This document shows positions 13,401 to 21,650 of a stretch of DNA of 55,871 nt, piece by piece. Within the stretch, counting starts at the first letter, position 1. Every line of letters begins with the position of its first letter. Location of the stretch: the NCBI GenBank assembly GCA_945861535.1, contig CAMAUZ010000050.1, forward strand, positions 1 through 55,871, in the 5' to 3' direction. Made by a program: the position numbers and the translations under genes. Below the pieces are notes generated by a model that was given only the letters and a program-made list of their open reading frames with translations, was not told where the DNA came from and searched no databases. Source of the stretch: Akkermansia muciniphila (GTDB lineage: Bacteria > Verrucomicrobiota > Verrucomicrobiia > Limisphaerales > BJHT01).

Positions 13401-13585
13401 TTGCCGCCGCCGCTTTTCACCACGCGCCAGCCGGACTCGACCGTGAAGTCCTCCGCCTCGACGGCGACCGCGGGAGCGGGGTGGAAGGCTTCCTTTTTCG
13501 CCGCCGGAGCGGCGGGAGCGAGGGAGGGTTGAGCGAGCAGACTGAGGCCAAAGGCCAGCGGAATGAGGAGGCGGCGTGGATTCAT
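10427..13585 (-). CDS. Large secreted protein, possible glycoside-hydrolase-like
   Basis: 1052 residues from ATG 13585, which gives a signal peptide (MNPRRLLIPLAFGLSLLAQ, then PAAPAA). Residues about 30-230 look like a beta-sandwich module (EAEDFTVESGWRVVKSGGG, RLWVRYEYPPFTDTRFE), in the style of carbohydrate-binding modules attached to PVC enzymes. The middle (about 390-720) has features reminiscent of a TIM-barrel glycosidase (NFLWYDYGDEIGFSEW with clustered acidic residues, VLYVDSCIFFENT). Residues about 790-900 look like a class-I glutamine-amidotransferase-like fold without a catalytic Cys (DYQVLIVVGDSLPPATAQ, EEWVKNGGVLLAVAS), as found after the barrel in GH42-type proteins. No specific family can be claimed. 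Reading the gene further upstream to 14059 would run through repeat DNA and is rejected. Confidence 0.8.
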   Translation of the reverse strand: MNPRRLLIPLAFGLSLLAQPSLAPAAPAAKKEAFHPAPAVAVEAEDFTVESGWRVVKSGGGNYMVDIIGFQHISGERLLCLDSTTAGAAQLDIKVPVAGDFRLWVRYEYPPFTDTRFEVEVVQAGRSVAKKLVGVKDNPRYSFGETKPRAQYDPSWGPEGLVEEAFTVPGLQAGPARIHLRGQPQPAVPGVSASRNVDLIYLTSDTQDAWLPEYHKRVNLYPILEAFRDSRGPRYEARFTNRGAKPASFGINHIYNRLPWYVNEPNLATNIAPGAASAWVGIALQDTAHFHLATFSGGGQPFNLELRPTGGAVETSATGKTTYSFYLPSYPGKGEAITTQLTQLDAVLAHLKANPAVGKVPTQPLCYGGWMPLGQTNELGRKYAELYAALGMRSLHPANSGPAQIENLAKVGVPATKSWMAMSYRNPPTPENIAKVSADLAKSGLKKNFLWYDYGDEIGFSEWMGHVIGSEAAKAKAAGQKTTPAEIVARLWQTWLKLERPGFNPADYWLPAWGPLDPAKLRPDSSAVAADPAANKPVLYVDSCIFFENTAIEHVARGAAEVRKALGDHVLCGANYSCHPFYYPSSVMYMKWFRGGAADLARHSEYFWQVGQLGPMINGYVVEHFAAGLRGNPKGVIRQYTMPHSPGNTDASFLRTAFSHLAHGAKMLDFFGIGMNETFTENYIDHRDKERFRSVRDVTHAVGFVEDLLPQSTVVPSRVALLVSESTERWDMAGIAAAQAGHAHFGPDFRKTRMVHHLERLGIWKALTFLGSTPDLITETDVHPTLLRDYQVLIVVGDSLPPATAQLAEEWVKNGGVLLAVASTGSHDQYHRPQTRWDQLCGLASRHSIYLETFFRPRQELPFLKPHGTVVGAGWEMPQLATKERIKPATGTDVLAKFKDDNSAAFITRKLGKGQTFWCAALPGVAYLWTALQPPAVPDRGPGTHTVPTGFDPGARAVLETVLKAAKVEPLVRCEPQQLDTRLLRANRGYILPIANFEPKVGQKATISLKVTGQIRKVSSAWHGALPLQRDGDRLLITLPALGYGDVVRLDF

Positions 13586-13653
13586 GCGCGGGACCGTAGC
13601 GAGCGCGTCGGAGCGCCTCAAGGACCATGTCGCGGCGGAGCGCGGCAGGTCGG

Positions 13654-13680
13654 AAGGAGCGCGGCATTCATGCCGCTTCA
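13654..13680. repeat. Half-copy of a GGAGCGCGG palindromic repeat
   Basis: GGAGCGCGGCATTCATGCCGC is one arm of the element type seen complete at 35408-35514 and 43199-43296; I see no matching right arm here. Confidence 0.6.
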
Positions 13681-13728
13681 GCGTTGAACGCCCGGGCTGG
13701 TGCGGATGCGGTGCGACGGGCGAACCGC

Positions 13729-13847
13729 GCATCGGAGTGCGGCCGTCCCCGGCCGCAGCGATGTCGGCCCGCACCCGCACTGTGAAATCAACGAACGGCA
13801 CTCTCCGCTCCACGATGCTGCGCCCGAGGACGGGCGCACTCCGATGC
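13729..13847. repeat. 119-bp palindromic element (GGAGTGCGGCCGTCCCC type)
   Basis: GCATCGGAGTGCG at 13729-13741 is inverted at 13835-13847. The interior has the short hairpin GGCCGTCCCCGGCCGC. A second copy lies at 45921-46028. Confidence 0.75.
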
Positions 13848-13900
13848 GGGTGCCAACTTCCCCGTGTGCAGCCGCGCTCGTTCCTGCCAGCGTGTGCGCC

Positions 13901-14030
13901 ATGAAATCCATCCGCGTCGTGGCTGCGTGCGTCGCCCTTTTCAGCGGTCTCGTCGCTTCCGGTTTCGCCGCGCCTGAGCCGCTCACACTGAAGCTCTGGC
14001 CCGCCGGGGTGGCAGGCATTGCGGGTGCCC
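13901..14030 (+). pseudogene. 5' fragment of a secreted lipase/esterase gene
   Basis: ATG 13901 opens a good signal peptide (MKSIRVVAACVALFSGLVAS) followed by PEPLTLKLWPAGVAGIAG. The phrase 'EPLTLKLWP-x-G' right after the signal peptide is the typical start of the alpha/beta-hydrolase lipases/esterases of PVC bacteria. The frame then enters a palindromic repeat (from about 14020) and no hydrolase core follows. I read it as a gene cut by a repeat insertion or deletion. Attribution to the family rests on this short motif only. Confidence 0.55.
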
Positions 14031-14032
14031 TT

Positions 14033-14081
14033 CCGGGGGTGCGCTCGTGCCTCGCGCACCCCCGGCTATTCAGGGATAGCC
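14033..14081. repeat. Tandem hairpins next to the lipase remnant
   Basis: CCGGGGGTGCGC (14033-14044) pairs with GCGCACCCCCGG (14054-14065). GGCTAT-TCAGGG-ATAGCC follows at 14064-14081, then CCCCTCCGGGG. Confidence 0.75.
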
Positions 14082-14161
14082 CCTCCGGGGTTGGGCGGGC
14101 GAATACCGCACAAAATTTCGCAACTACCAATCCGTGACGGTGCGGTTGAAACTGCCGAGAT

Positions 14162-14625
14162 GACCACAGAAATACGATGAACACGGCGCGGTCCAACCGC
14201 CACCAACCGAGCACGGCCGTCCCGGCCGCAGCGGCAACCTCGGAGCCGGGGCGTTGGAAATTTGTGGCGTCCGCGCGGGTACGTCGCTCCTGCGGGCGCG
14301 ACGCCCGCGCTCCGGAATCCTCGCGGCGCGCGAGGATTTTGCAGGGTTGTAGTACAGAGAAAACCAGCGCCGGCGTTGGGGGAATGGCTGGCACCTATCA
14401 GCGAACCAATCCTGAGCCACTTGGAAAACCCCTGCTTGTTTATCTTTTACCCACCATTTTTTTCCATCTGTATCCCGTCCACTCGTCCAAGGCCAAAGCA
14501 TCTGGTAAAAGATAAGGGGTAAAAGATGAAACGCCGGAACGGTGAAGCCGAGGTTTTGCAAGTGCCTCTCCTGACTGGCGAAATCCTGTTCTTCCGGGTG
14601 TGCATTGTGTCTCGGTGGTTCATCA
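14162..14625. repeat. Repeat island bracketed by octamer arrays
   Basis: An 8-bp-period array (ACCACAGA-AATACGAT-GAACACGG) at 14162-14187 is mirrored, imperfectly, at 14598-14625 (TGTGTCTCGGTGGTTCATC). Between them: AATCCTCGCGGCGCGCGAGG hairpin plus its tail (14316-14363), which recurs at 49041-49088, and an inverted TATCTTTTACCC / GGTAAAAGATA pair (about 14445-14525). No gene seen. Confidence 0.7.
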
Positions 14626-14656
14626 GCATCGGCTCGATCAAATAGTTACGCCTAAT

Positions 14657-15790
14657 ATGAAACGACTCCCGCTGTTTCTCCTGTTCCTCGGTCTGCTGGC
14701 CTCCGGCTTGCGCGCCGACACCCTCACGCTCACCGCGCCGGCGGACTATCAAGTCACCCAGCGCACCACGCGCGCCGGCGGCAAAATTCTGATCACCGGC
14801 AGACTCGCGTCCGACACACCCCCCACCGCCCTCGAGGCCCGGCTCACCGGCACCGGTACGAGCGGAGCCTGGCAACCGCTGCCCTTCAAGCCTGGCGCTG
14901 ATGAATTTCGCTCGGAACTGGAGGCCCCGGCGGGCGGGTGGTTCGGCCTCGAAGTCCGCGCGCTGATGAATGGTAAAATCTTGGCCGCAACCAACGTCGC
15001 GCACGTCGGCGTGGGCGAGGTGTTCGTCGTCGCCGGCCAGTCAAACTCGGCGAATCACGGCGAGGAAAAACAACGGCCCCGCTCGGGCAAAGTCGCGGCG
15101 TTCAACGGCAAAGCGTGGCAGCCCGCCAACGATCCCCAGCCCGGCGCGAGCGGCGGCGGCGGCAGTTTTCTCCCGCCGTTCGGTGACGCACTCGTCGAGC
15201 GTTTCCAGGTGCCCGTGGGCTTCGTCGCCACCGGCGTGGGCGCGACGAGCGTGCGCGAGTGGCTGCCCGCTGGCACGCGCTTCCCGAACCCGCCCACGAT
15301 CCTCGGCCACGTCACGCAGCTCCCCTCCGGCAAGTGGGAAAGCAAGGGCCGCATCTACTCAAACTTCGTCGCCCGTGCCCAGTCGCTCGGCCCGCGCGGC
15401 TTTCGCGCCGTGCTCTGGCATCAGGGCGAAAGCGATGCGAATCAGCGCGACGCCACGCGCACGCTGCCCGGCGCGCTCTACGCGCAGTTTCTCACGCAAC
15501 TCATCCGCGACTCCCGCCGTGCGATGGGCTGGGACACGCCGTGGTTCGTCGCGCAAGTCAGCTACCACGTCCCCGGCGACGAAGCCTCGCCCGACATCCG
15601 CGCCGCACAGGCGTCGCTGTGGAAAGACGGCCTCGCCCTCGCCGGCCCCGACAGTGACGCGCTCAAAGGCGTCCTCCGCGAGCGCGGCGGCAAGGGCGTG
15701 CATTTCAGCGGCCCCGGCCTGCGCGAACACGCCGCGCGCTGGGTGGAAAAAGTCGCGCCGTGGCTGGAGGCGCAGCTCGGCGCGCGCTGA
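14657..15790 (+). CDS. Secreted SASA-family acetylesterase
   Basis: 377 residues from ATG 14657 with signal peptide (MKRLPLFLLFLGLLASGLRA). After a short beta module comes an SGNH-fold SASA domain: block I VVAGQSNSANHGE with the catalytic Ser, VATGVGATSVREW (oxyanion Gly region) and LWHQGESDANQ (block III). The last block, near GVHFSGPGLREHA, supplies the His. The WHQGESD motif is diagnostic for sialate-O-acetylesterase / CE6-like acetylxylan esterases. Likely removes acetyl groups from polysaccharides in the periplasm or outside the cell. No adjacent partner; flanked by repeats on both sides. Confidence 0.88.
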   Translation: MKRLPLFLLFLGLLASGLRADTLTLTAPADYQVTQRTTRAGGKILITGRLASDTPPTALEARLTGTGTSGAWQPLPFKPGADEFRSELEAPAGGWFGLEVRALMNGKILAATNVAHVGVGEVFVVAGQSNSANHGEEKQRPRSGKVAAFNGKAWQPANDPQPGASGGGGSFLPPFGDALVERFQVPVGFVATGVGATSVREWLPAGTRFPNPPTILGHVTQLPSGKWESKGRIYSNFVARAQSLGPRGFRAVLWHQGESDANQRDATRTLPGALYAQFLTQLIRDSRRAMGWDTPWFVAQVSYHVPGDEASPDIRAAQASLWKDGLALAGPDSDALKGVLRERGGKGVHFSGPGLREHAARWVEKVAPWLEAQLGAR

Positions 15791-15852
15791 GGCGGCTTCC
15801 TGCCGCGATTGAAATTCTGCGCGGCCAAGCTTGAGCCAGCCGGGCGCGCCTG

Positions 15853-16026
15853 TGGAGTGCGGTGACTTGTCACCGCTTTTTCAAGGCGACTTTTCGCCGT
15901 CAAACTGCGGGACGCGTGAAGCTGGGCTGGGGCGTTCACGGCTCGCGCCAGCGTGATCGGAGCCGCACGGAAGTTCGACGGCGACAAATCGCCTGCGCAA
16001 AAGCGGTGACAAGTCACCGCACTCCA
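15853..16026. repeat. 174-bp element with perfect 28-bp inverted ends
   Basis: 15853-15880 (starting TGGAGTGCGGTGACTTGTCA) is an exact reverse complement of 15999-16026. The interior carries further short palindromes such as GGCGACTTTTCGCC. It ends 46 bp before the kinase gene. Confidence 0.9.
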
Positions 16027-16072
16027 AAATCCGCTCGCCTCCTTTTCCGGCGCTGGCAACAGTCCCTAGCTC

Positions 16073-19000
16073 ATGCCCAACTCGCCCGATACTACGCCCG
16101 GTTTCGGCGTCGCGGCGGCGGACGCCAACTACCGCCCCGGTCGCGAGATCGCGCGCGGCGGGATGGGCGCGGTGCTCAGCGCGCACGACCAGAAGCTCGG
16201 CCGGTCCGTCGCGATGAAGGTGATGCTGCGCGCCGACGCCAGCGTGGAGGAACGCCAGCGCTTCGAACTGGAGGCCCGCGTGCTCGGCCGCCTCGCGCAC
16301 CCGAACATCGTGCCCATCCACGATCTCGGCACCAATGCGCAGGGGCGGCACTTCTACACGATGAAACTCGTGCAGGGCGTCACGCTCCACGAGTTGCTCG
16401 GGCGCTTGCAGGCGGGGTATGCGGCGACCGTGAAGAAATATCCGCTCACCGAGCTGCTCACGATTTTTCAGAAAGTTTGCGACGCCGTCGCCTTCGCGCA
16501 TTCGCAGGGCATCATCCATCGCGACCTCAAGCCGCAGAACATCATGGTCGGCGAGTTCGGCGAAGTGCTGGTGATGGACTGGGGCCTGGCGAAAATCCTC
16601 CCGGGCAGCGTGGCGCAGGCGGCGGTCAACCCCGCGCCTGGCACGGGGCCGACGGGCACGCTGGTCTTGACACCCGTGACGGCCGGTCCCCCAAGCCCGC
16701 CCGTCGGCACCACGGCCGACGCCGACGCGCCGACGCTGAAGACCGCCGCCGAGCAAGCCACGGTCCGCTACGAGCCGCCGTCCGCCCCCGCCCCGCCGGT
16801 TGTTGCCGCAACGTCAGCCGCGCCGCTGACGCAACTCTCCGGCACGCAGCTCACGCTCGACGGCACGGTGATGGGCAGCCCGCATTACATGTCGCCCGAG
16901 CAGGCGGACGGGCGCGTCACCGACCTCGACGAGCGGTCGGATGTTTATTCCCTGGGCGGCGTGCTCTACGCGCTGCTCACGCTTCGTCCACCGGTCGAGG
17001 GGAGGGACGTGAACGAGCTGCTGCACAAAGTCCTGCAGGGCGACATTGATCCCCCAACGGTGGCGGCGCGGGGCCAGAAGCTCGCGCATCTGCGCGATGG
17101 CCTGGTGCCCGAGGCTTTGTCCGCCGTGTGCCTGAAGGCGCTGCGCGTCCGGTGCCGTGATCGTTACCAGAGCGTGGCGGAGTTCGCGCAGGACGTCGCG
17201 GCGTATCAGGGCGGGTTCGCCACGGCGGCGGAGCGGGCGGGGCCGCTCACGTTGCTGTGGCTGTTTCTCCGGCGGCACAAGACCTTGTCCGCCGCCGCCG
17301 CGCTCCTCGTGCTGCTGACCGCTGCGTTCATCGTCAGTTTGGCGCACGAGCGCGACCTGGCGAAACGCAGCGCCGAGCTGGCGGAGCGCCACGCCGCCGA
17401 GGCCGGGCGCAGCGAAGCCAAGGCCAGGGACCGCGAACAGGAGGCGCGGCAGAATGCCGAAAAGCTGCGCCGCGAGAACGCCCGCGCGAACATCAATCTC
17501 GCCGATGCCGCGCTGCTGGCGGGCGATCTGCCCGGCATGGTGGCCGCGCTGGAGCGGTGCCCGGAGGACTTGCGCGACCAGCCGTGGGGCTACCTCGATG
17601 CCAAGCGTGATGAGTCGCTCGGCGAACTGAAGGTGCCCGGCTTCGAGGTGCTCACGGGCATCGCGGCGGTGCCCGGACGGCCCGGCGAATTTGCCCTGCT
17701 GAACCCCACTGGCGACATCGGCATCGTCGCGCTGGGCAGCGGCAAGCTGCTGCGCCGGTTCGCCACCGGCCTGCGCGGCTACGCGCAACTGGGCTTCTCC
17801 GACGATGGCCGCGTGCTCGGGGTGATGGCCGGCAACCGGCCGAAGGTTGAGTTGTTCCACGCGGGTACCGGCGCACCGCAGGGCGCGGTGGAGCTGGTCG
17901 GCAACGGCATCCACTTCGCGCTGAATCGCAATGGGACGCGGCTGGTGGCGGTAACGCGCACCAGCATGCCCGCGCCGCGCAGCACGACCTGCCAGCTCCA
18001 TGACACGGCGACGGGCCGGCCGTTGTGGGAGAAGGCGATCGAAGGCGTGTTCACCTCGGCGCTCCTTCACCCGGACGACACGCGCGTGCTGCTCGCCGGT
18101 AGCGGACAGATTCGCTCATGGTTCCTGCTCAACGCCGCCGACGGCGCCGAGTTGGCGCAGGTGCCGGTGTATCCGGTCTGGCAAGCCCTCCGGCGGGACG
18201 GGCAGTTGCTGGCCATCGGTGCGATCAACGGCGAGGTGCTGTTGGTGAACCCTCGCTCCGGGGCCGTGCTGCAACGCGGGCGGCTGCACACCGGCCGGCT
18301 CATGGGCGTCGCCTGGCTCACGGGCAACCTGCTGCTCACCCTCGGCAGCGACGGCAATTTCTCCGAGCAGCGCTGGGTGTTCCGGCTGTGGGACGGGGCC
18401 TCGCTCACCCCGCGCGGCAGCTTCTTCGGCCTGAAGCAGGGCGTGGTCGCACCCGGCTGGAGCGCGGGTGAGAACGGCGAATTGCTCACCGCGGAGCACC
18501 CGCCGCAACGCTGGAGTTTCCCGGTGAACCGCGAGGCTGCGACGATGTTCAGCGCGGTTGCCGAGCAGGCGTGGGGGGGCGTGTTCCTCACGTCCAACGC
18601 TGTGGTGGCCCGCAAGGATTTCGGCCTGACGCGTTACACCGTGGACAATGGTCGGCTCACCGAAATGCCCGGTACGCCGGCGTGGAATACCTTTCAGCTT
18701 GCGGCCAGCCATCCGGCCTCGGGGCAGTTTGCCCTCGCCCGGAAAATCGGCGACGAACCGAGTCAGGTGAAAATCTATCGCGGCGCGGACGGTCCCTTGA
18801 CGGAACCGATCACGCTGACGCTGCCCGGTCGGGCGGGACACCTCGACTTCGACCGCGCGGGGGAGCGGCTCGCCGTGACGCAGCGCGATGGCACGCTGGA
18901 AGTCTTCGCCACGCGCGATGGGCAGAGCCAGTTCCGGCTCGCGGGCGGTTACAGCCAGGCTGTGTTTGGCGCGGGCACGAACCTTTTCGCCTTGGAAGTC

Positions 19001-19447
19001 CGTCCCGGCAGCAAACCGGCCGAGCACCGGATTGTGCGCCTTGATACCGTCGCCGGCGTGCCGCGCGGCCACTCGATTTCCGCCGTGCCGCTGACCTCGC
19101 TCGCCCTCGCGCCGGATGGGGGTCTGCTGGCCTGCGGCAGCACCGACCGGCGCGTGTATGTCCTGCGCGCGAATGATTTCAGCACCGGCTGGGTCTTCCG
19201 CGCGCACGAGGCGGATGTGGGCGCGGTGGCGTTCCATCCGAAGCTTCCCATCATCGCCACCGGCTCGGTGGACGGCTCGGTCAAGCTCTGGACCCTCCGC
19301 GACCTGCGCCGCCCGCTCGCGACGTTTCTCGGCCTCGGCGGCGCGCCGGTGACGCTGTCCTTCAACCCCGCCGGCACGCTGCTGTTCGTGGACGGCCAGG
19401 AGCGCACGACGCGCGTGTTCGATGTGAGCGGCGTGACGGTGAAGTAG
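16073..19447 (+). CDS. Transmembrane Ser/Thr protein kinase with WD40-like C-terminus
   Basis: 1124 residues. Kinase domain about 20-390: glycine loop GREIARGGMGAV, Lys49 in VAMKVM, HRDLKPQN with Asp151 and DWG with Asp169 in place of DFG (common in PVC kinases). SPHYMSPEQADG (around 270-280) and DVYSLGGVLYALLTLRPPV follow. Between DWG and the SPE motif lie about 107 residues instead of roughly 25, because a Pro/Ala/Thr-rich insert sits in the activation segment. A transmembrane helix (about 403-425, AAALLVLLTAAFIVSLAHE) is followed by a charged coiled coil (RSAELAERHAAEAGRSEAKA). The rest is WD40-like; its last repeats are clear (VGAVAFHPKLPIIATGSVDG, SVKLWTL). The beta-propeller probably lies on the other side of the membrane from the kinase. 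Confidence 0.9.
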   Translation: MPNSPDTTPGFGVAAADANYRPGREIARGGMGAVLSAHDQKLGRSVAMKVMLRADASVEERQRFELEARVLGRLAHPNIVPIHDLGTNAQGRHFYTMKLVQGVTLHELLGRLQAGYAATVKKYPLTELLTIFQKVCDAVAFAHSQGIIHRDLKPQNIMVGEFGEVLVMDWGLAKILPGSVAQAAVNPAPGTGPTGTLVLTPVTAGPPSPPVGTTADADAPTLKTAAEQATVRYEPPSAPAPPVVAATSAAPLTQLSGTQLTLDGTVMGSPHYMSPEQADGRVTDLDERSDVYSLGGVLYALLTLRPPVEGRDVNELLHKVLQGDIDPPTVAARGQKLAHLRDGLVPEALSAVCLKALRVRCRDRYQSVAEFAQDVAAYQGGFATAAERAGPLTLLWLFLRRHKTLSAAAALLVLLTAAFIVSLAHERDLAKRSAELAERHAAEAGRSEAKARDREQEARQNAEKLRRENARANINLADAALLAGDLPGMVAALERCPEDLRDQPWGYLDAKRDESLGELKVPGFEVLTGIAAVPGRPGEFALLNPTGDIGIVALGSGKLLRRFATGLRGYAQLGFSDDGRVLGVMAGNRPKVELFHAGTGAPQGAVELVGNGIHFALNRNGTRLVAVTRTSMPAPRSTTCQLHDTATGRPLWEKAIEGVFTSALLHPDDTRVLLAGSGQIRSWFLLNAADGAELAQVPVYPVWQALRRDGQLLAIGAINGEVLLVNPRSGAVLQRGRLHTGRLMGVAWLTGNLLLTLGSDGNFSEQRWVFRLWDGASLTPRGSFFGLKQGVVAPGWSAGENGELLTAEHPPQRWSFPVNREAATMFSAVAEQAWGGVFLTSNAVVARKDFGLTRYTVDNGRLTEMPGTPAWNTFQLAASHPASGQFALARKIGDEPSQVKIYRGADGPLTEPITLTLPGRAGHLDFDRAGERLAVTQRDGTLEVFATRDGQSQFRLAGGYSQAVFGAGTNLFALEVRPGSKPAEHRIVRLDTVAGVPRGHSISAVPLTSLALAPDGGLLACGSTDRRVYVLRANDFSTGWVFRAHEADVGAVAFHPKLPIIATGSVDGSVKLWTLRDLRRPLATFLGLGGAPVTLSFNPAGTLLFVDGQERTTRVFDVSGVTVK

Positions 19448-19497
19448 GAGTGCGGACGTTGGCGGGACGGCGAACGCATTCGCGCATGCCCCCGTCG

Positions 19498-19660
19498 AGC
19501 AGGTTTCCAAACATGCGGTGTCGCTGATTTCCGAATCAGCAGAGTTGCAGGGTTTCCGGCGCGTGCGGCAAGCCGAGACGTTGCGGTTGAACGGACGGCC
19601 CGCGGGTTTGGAAACCCGCGACACAGCAGACTTGGAAGTCTGTGCTACGCGCGGGCAGCG
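19498..19660. repeat. Cluster of short palindromes
   Basis: CTGATTTCCGAATCAG, GCGGGTTTGGAAACCCGC and AGACTTGGAAGTCT occur in succession in the 283-bp gap before the ThuA gene. No gene seen there. Confidence 0.65.
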
Positions 19661-19730
19661 CGCGGTTGCGCCCCGCCCATTCCACATTCCCCTCGCCAGC
19701 CACCCGTCGCGTTAGCAGCATCATCGGATC

Positions 19731-21434
19731 ATGAAACGATTGCTCTCCCTCTTTGCGTCCTTTTGCGTTCTTTGCGGCCAATCCCCTGCGGCCGATGCCC
19801 CGCCCATCCGCGTGCTCGTCTGGGACGAGCAGCAGCCGGCGCAGAAGCAGGCTTACGACGGCGGTTTCCTCGGCGACACCATCGCGGCGCATCTCGCGAA
19901 GCAGCCGGGCCTCAAGGTCACGTCCGTCAATTTCGCCATGCCGAGCCAGGGTCTCTCGGACGCCGAGCTGGACGCCGCGCAGGTCATCGTCTGGTGGGGC
20001 CATGTGAAGCACGCGTTCGTCGAGCAATCGCGCGTCGAGGCAGTCGTCCAGCGGGTGCGCGAGGGCCGGCTCGCACTGGTCGCGTTGCACTCGGCGCACT
20101 GGTCGCGGCCGTTCGTGCGGCTCATGCAGGAGCGGGCCAAGGATGATGCCCGCGCGCAAATCCCCGCCGCCGAGCGCGCCACGGCGAAGTTCGAGTATTT
20201 CAACGACAACCCGCTTGGCAAAGTGCCGCGCCGGGACGCGCCGCTGACGCCGGCGCTGCGTCACGAGAACGGCGTTTGGAAACTCACCCTGCCCGGCTGC
20301 ATCTTCCCCGCCTATCGCGGCGACGGCGCGCCGAGTCATGTCACCACGCTGCTGCCCGAGCATCCCATCGCCGCCGGTTTGCCGCTGAAGTGGGACATCA
20401 ACAAAACGGAAATGTACGACGAGCCGTTCCACGTGCCCACGCCGGACGCGGTGGTGTTCGGGGAGCGATGGGACAAGGGCGAGCACTTCCGCAGCGGCGC
20501 GCTGTGGCGCGTGGGCAAAGGCGGCGTCTTTTACTACCGGCCCGGTCACGAGACTTTTCCTGTGTTCAAGCAGGCGGAAAATCTGCGCGTCGTCGAGAAC
20601 GCCGCGCGCTTCCTCGCCGCGCAATTGCCCGCTGACGCGAAGCCCGCCGCGCCCGCGAAGCCCAAGGCTGCTGCGCCCTCGGGCCGACTCGCGCTGCCGC
20701 ACACGGAGAACCTCACGATCGCCGGCCGGCCGGCCTTCATTTATTTGCCCGCACCGGAGAAGCGCACCACGCCGCAGCCGTGGATTTTCTACGGCCCCAC
20801 GCTCGCGCCGTACCCCGACCAGGCCGAGCGCTGGATGCACGAGCAGTTCGTCGCCGCGGGCATCGCGGTGGCGGGCGTGGACGTGGGCGAGGCGTATGGC
20901 AGCCCGAAGAGCCACGTCGTGTTCGATGCGCTCTATCGCGAGCTGACGGAGCAGCGCGGTTTTGCTGCGAAGCCGTGTCTCTTCGGCCGCAGCCGCGGCG
21001 GCTTGTGGACGAGCAGTTGGGCAATCACGAATCCGACGCGCGTCGCGGGCCTCATCGGCATCTATCCGGTCTATGATTTCCGCACCTACCCGGGCATCGC
21101 CCGCGCCGCCGGTGCCTACGAGCTGACACCCGAACAACTCACCGCGCGCGCCGCCGAGTTCAATCCCATCGAGCGCATCGCCGTGCTGGCCAAGGCGAAG
21201 GTGCCCGTCGCGCTCATCCACGGCGACGTGGACAGGGTGGTTCCGCTGAAAGAGAACTCGGCGGAATTGTTGCGGCGCTATCGCGAAGCGGGCGCGGAGG
21301 ATTTGGTGAAGCTCATCGTGGTGGAGGGGCAGGGGCACAACATGTTCGAGGGCTTCTTCCGTTCGCAGGCGCTGGTGGATTTCGCCATCGCCCGCGCGCG
21401 GGTGGGGGCGGGGGCGAAGAAGCTCAAAGAATAA
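19731..21434 (+). CDS. Secreted ThuA-domain / alpha-beta hydrolase fusion
   Basis: 567 residues with signal peptide (MKRLLSLFASFCVLCGQSPA). Residues about 25-300 form a ThuA-like (trehalose-utilisation, class-I amidotransferase fold) domain: IRVLVWDEQQPAQKQAYDGG, AQVIVWWGHVKHAF, LALVALHSAHWSRPF and YRPGHETFPVF. After a Pro/Ala linker (about 305-325), residues 330-560 form an alpha/beta hydrolase. It has nucleophile elbow FGRSRGG, acid in HGDVDRVVP and His in GQGHNMF, a complete Ser-Asp-His set. Normally these are separate proteins; fusion implies that the two act on one substrate, plausibly a carbohydrate derivative. The last codons (KKLKE, stop 21432-21434) are read out of a heptamer repeat array, so the C-terminus has been remodelled by the repeat. 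Confidence 0.85.
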   Translation: MKRLLSLFASFCVLCGQSPAADAPPIRVLVWDEQQPAQKQAYDGGFLGDTIAAHLAKQPGLKVTSVNFAMPSQGLSDAELDAAQVIVWWGHVKHAFVEQSRVEAVVQRVREGRLALVALHSAHWSRPFVRLMQERAKDDARAQIPAAERATAKFEYFNDNPLGKVPRRDAPLTPALRHENGVWKLTLPGCIFPAYRGDGAPSHVTTLLPEHPIAAGLPLKWDINKTEMYDEPFHVPTPDAVVFGERWDKGEHFRSGALWRVGKGGVFYYRPGHETFPVFKQAENLRVVENAARFLAAQLPADAKPAAPAKPKAAAPSGRLALPHTENLTIAGRPAFIYLPAPEKRTTPQPWIFYGPTLAPYPDQAERWMHEQFVAAGIAVAGVDVGEAYGSPKSHVVFDALYRELTEQRGFAAKPCLFGRSRGGLWTSSWAITNPTRVAGLIGIYPVYDFRTYPGIARAAGAYELTPEQLTARAAEFNPIERIAVLAKAKVPVALIHGDVDRVVPLKENSAELLRRYREAGAEDLVKLIVVEGQGHNMFEGFFRSQALVDFAIARARVGAGAKKLKE

Positions 21435-21475
21435 AGCTCAAAGCTCAAGGGAAGGACCAAGCTCGAAGGATCAAA
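21420..21475 (-). repeat. Heptamer array H2, overlapping a gene end
   Basis: Eight 7-bp units (AAGCTCA, AAGAATA, AAGCTCA, AAGCTCA, AGGGAAG, GACCAAG, CTCGAAG, GATCAAA), the reverse complement order of H1. It supplies the stop codon of the ThuA fusion gene and pairs with H3 in inverted orientation. Confidence 0.88.
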
Positions 21476-21530
21476 TATTTTCCGTAGCGGTCGGTGACGG
21501 ACCGGGCAGGTGTGGAGGGCCTCGGCGCGA

Positions 21531-21630
21531 AGGGAGCGCGGCATTTCTGCCGCTTCAAGGTGGAACGCTCCGGGCGCGGACGGACGCGGTATGACGTGCG
21601 GACGGTGAAGCGGCGTAAACGCCGCGCCCC
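21531..21630. repeat. Palindromic element of the GGAGCGCGG family
   Basis: Left arm GGGAGCGCGGCATTTCTGCC (21531 on) and right arm GAAGCGGCGTAAACGCCGCG (21607 on) are imperfect inverted repeats. It lies between heptamer arrays H2 and H3. Confidence 0.75.
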
Positions 21631-21650
21631 CCAGCCCCGCCTTGGCCGGC

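Noticed and set aside
10499-13687. 1062-codon ORF opposite the large secreted protein
   Set aside because: Long antisense frames are expected in GC-rich genes; no domain, signal peptide or plausible composition. The minus-strand gene has all three.
13586-14059. Upstream extension of the large secreted protein to 14059
   Set aside because: It would precede the signal peptide and read through two palindromic repeats.
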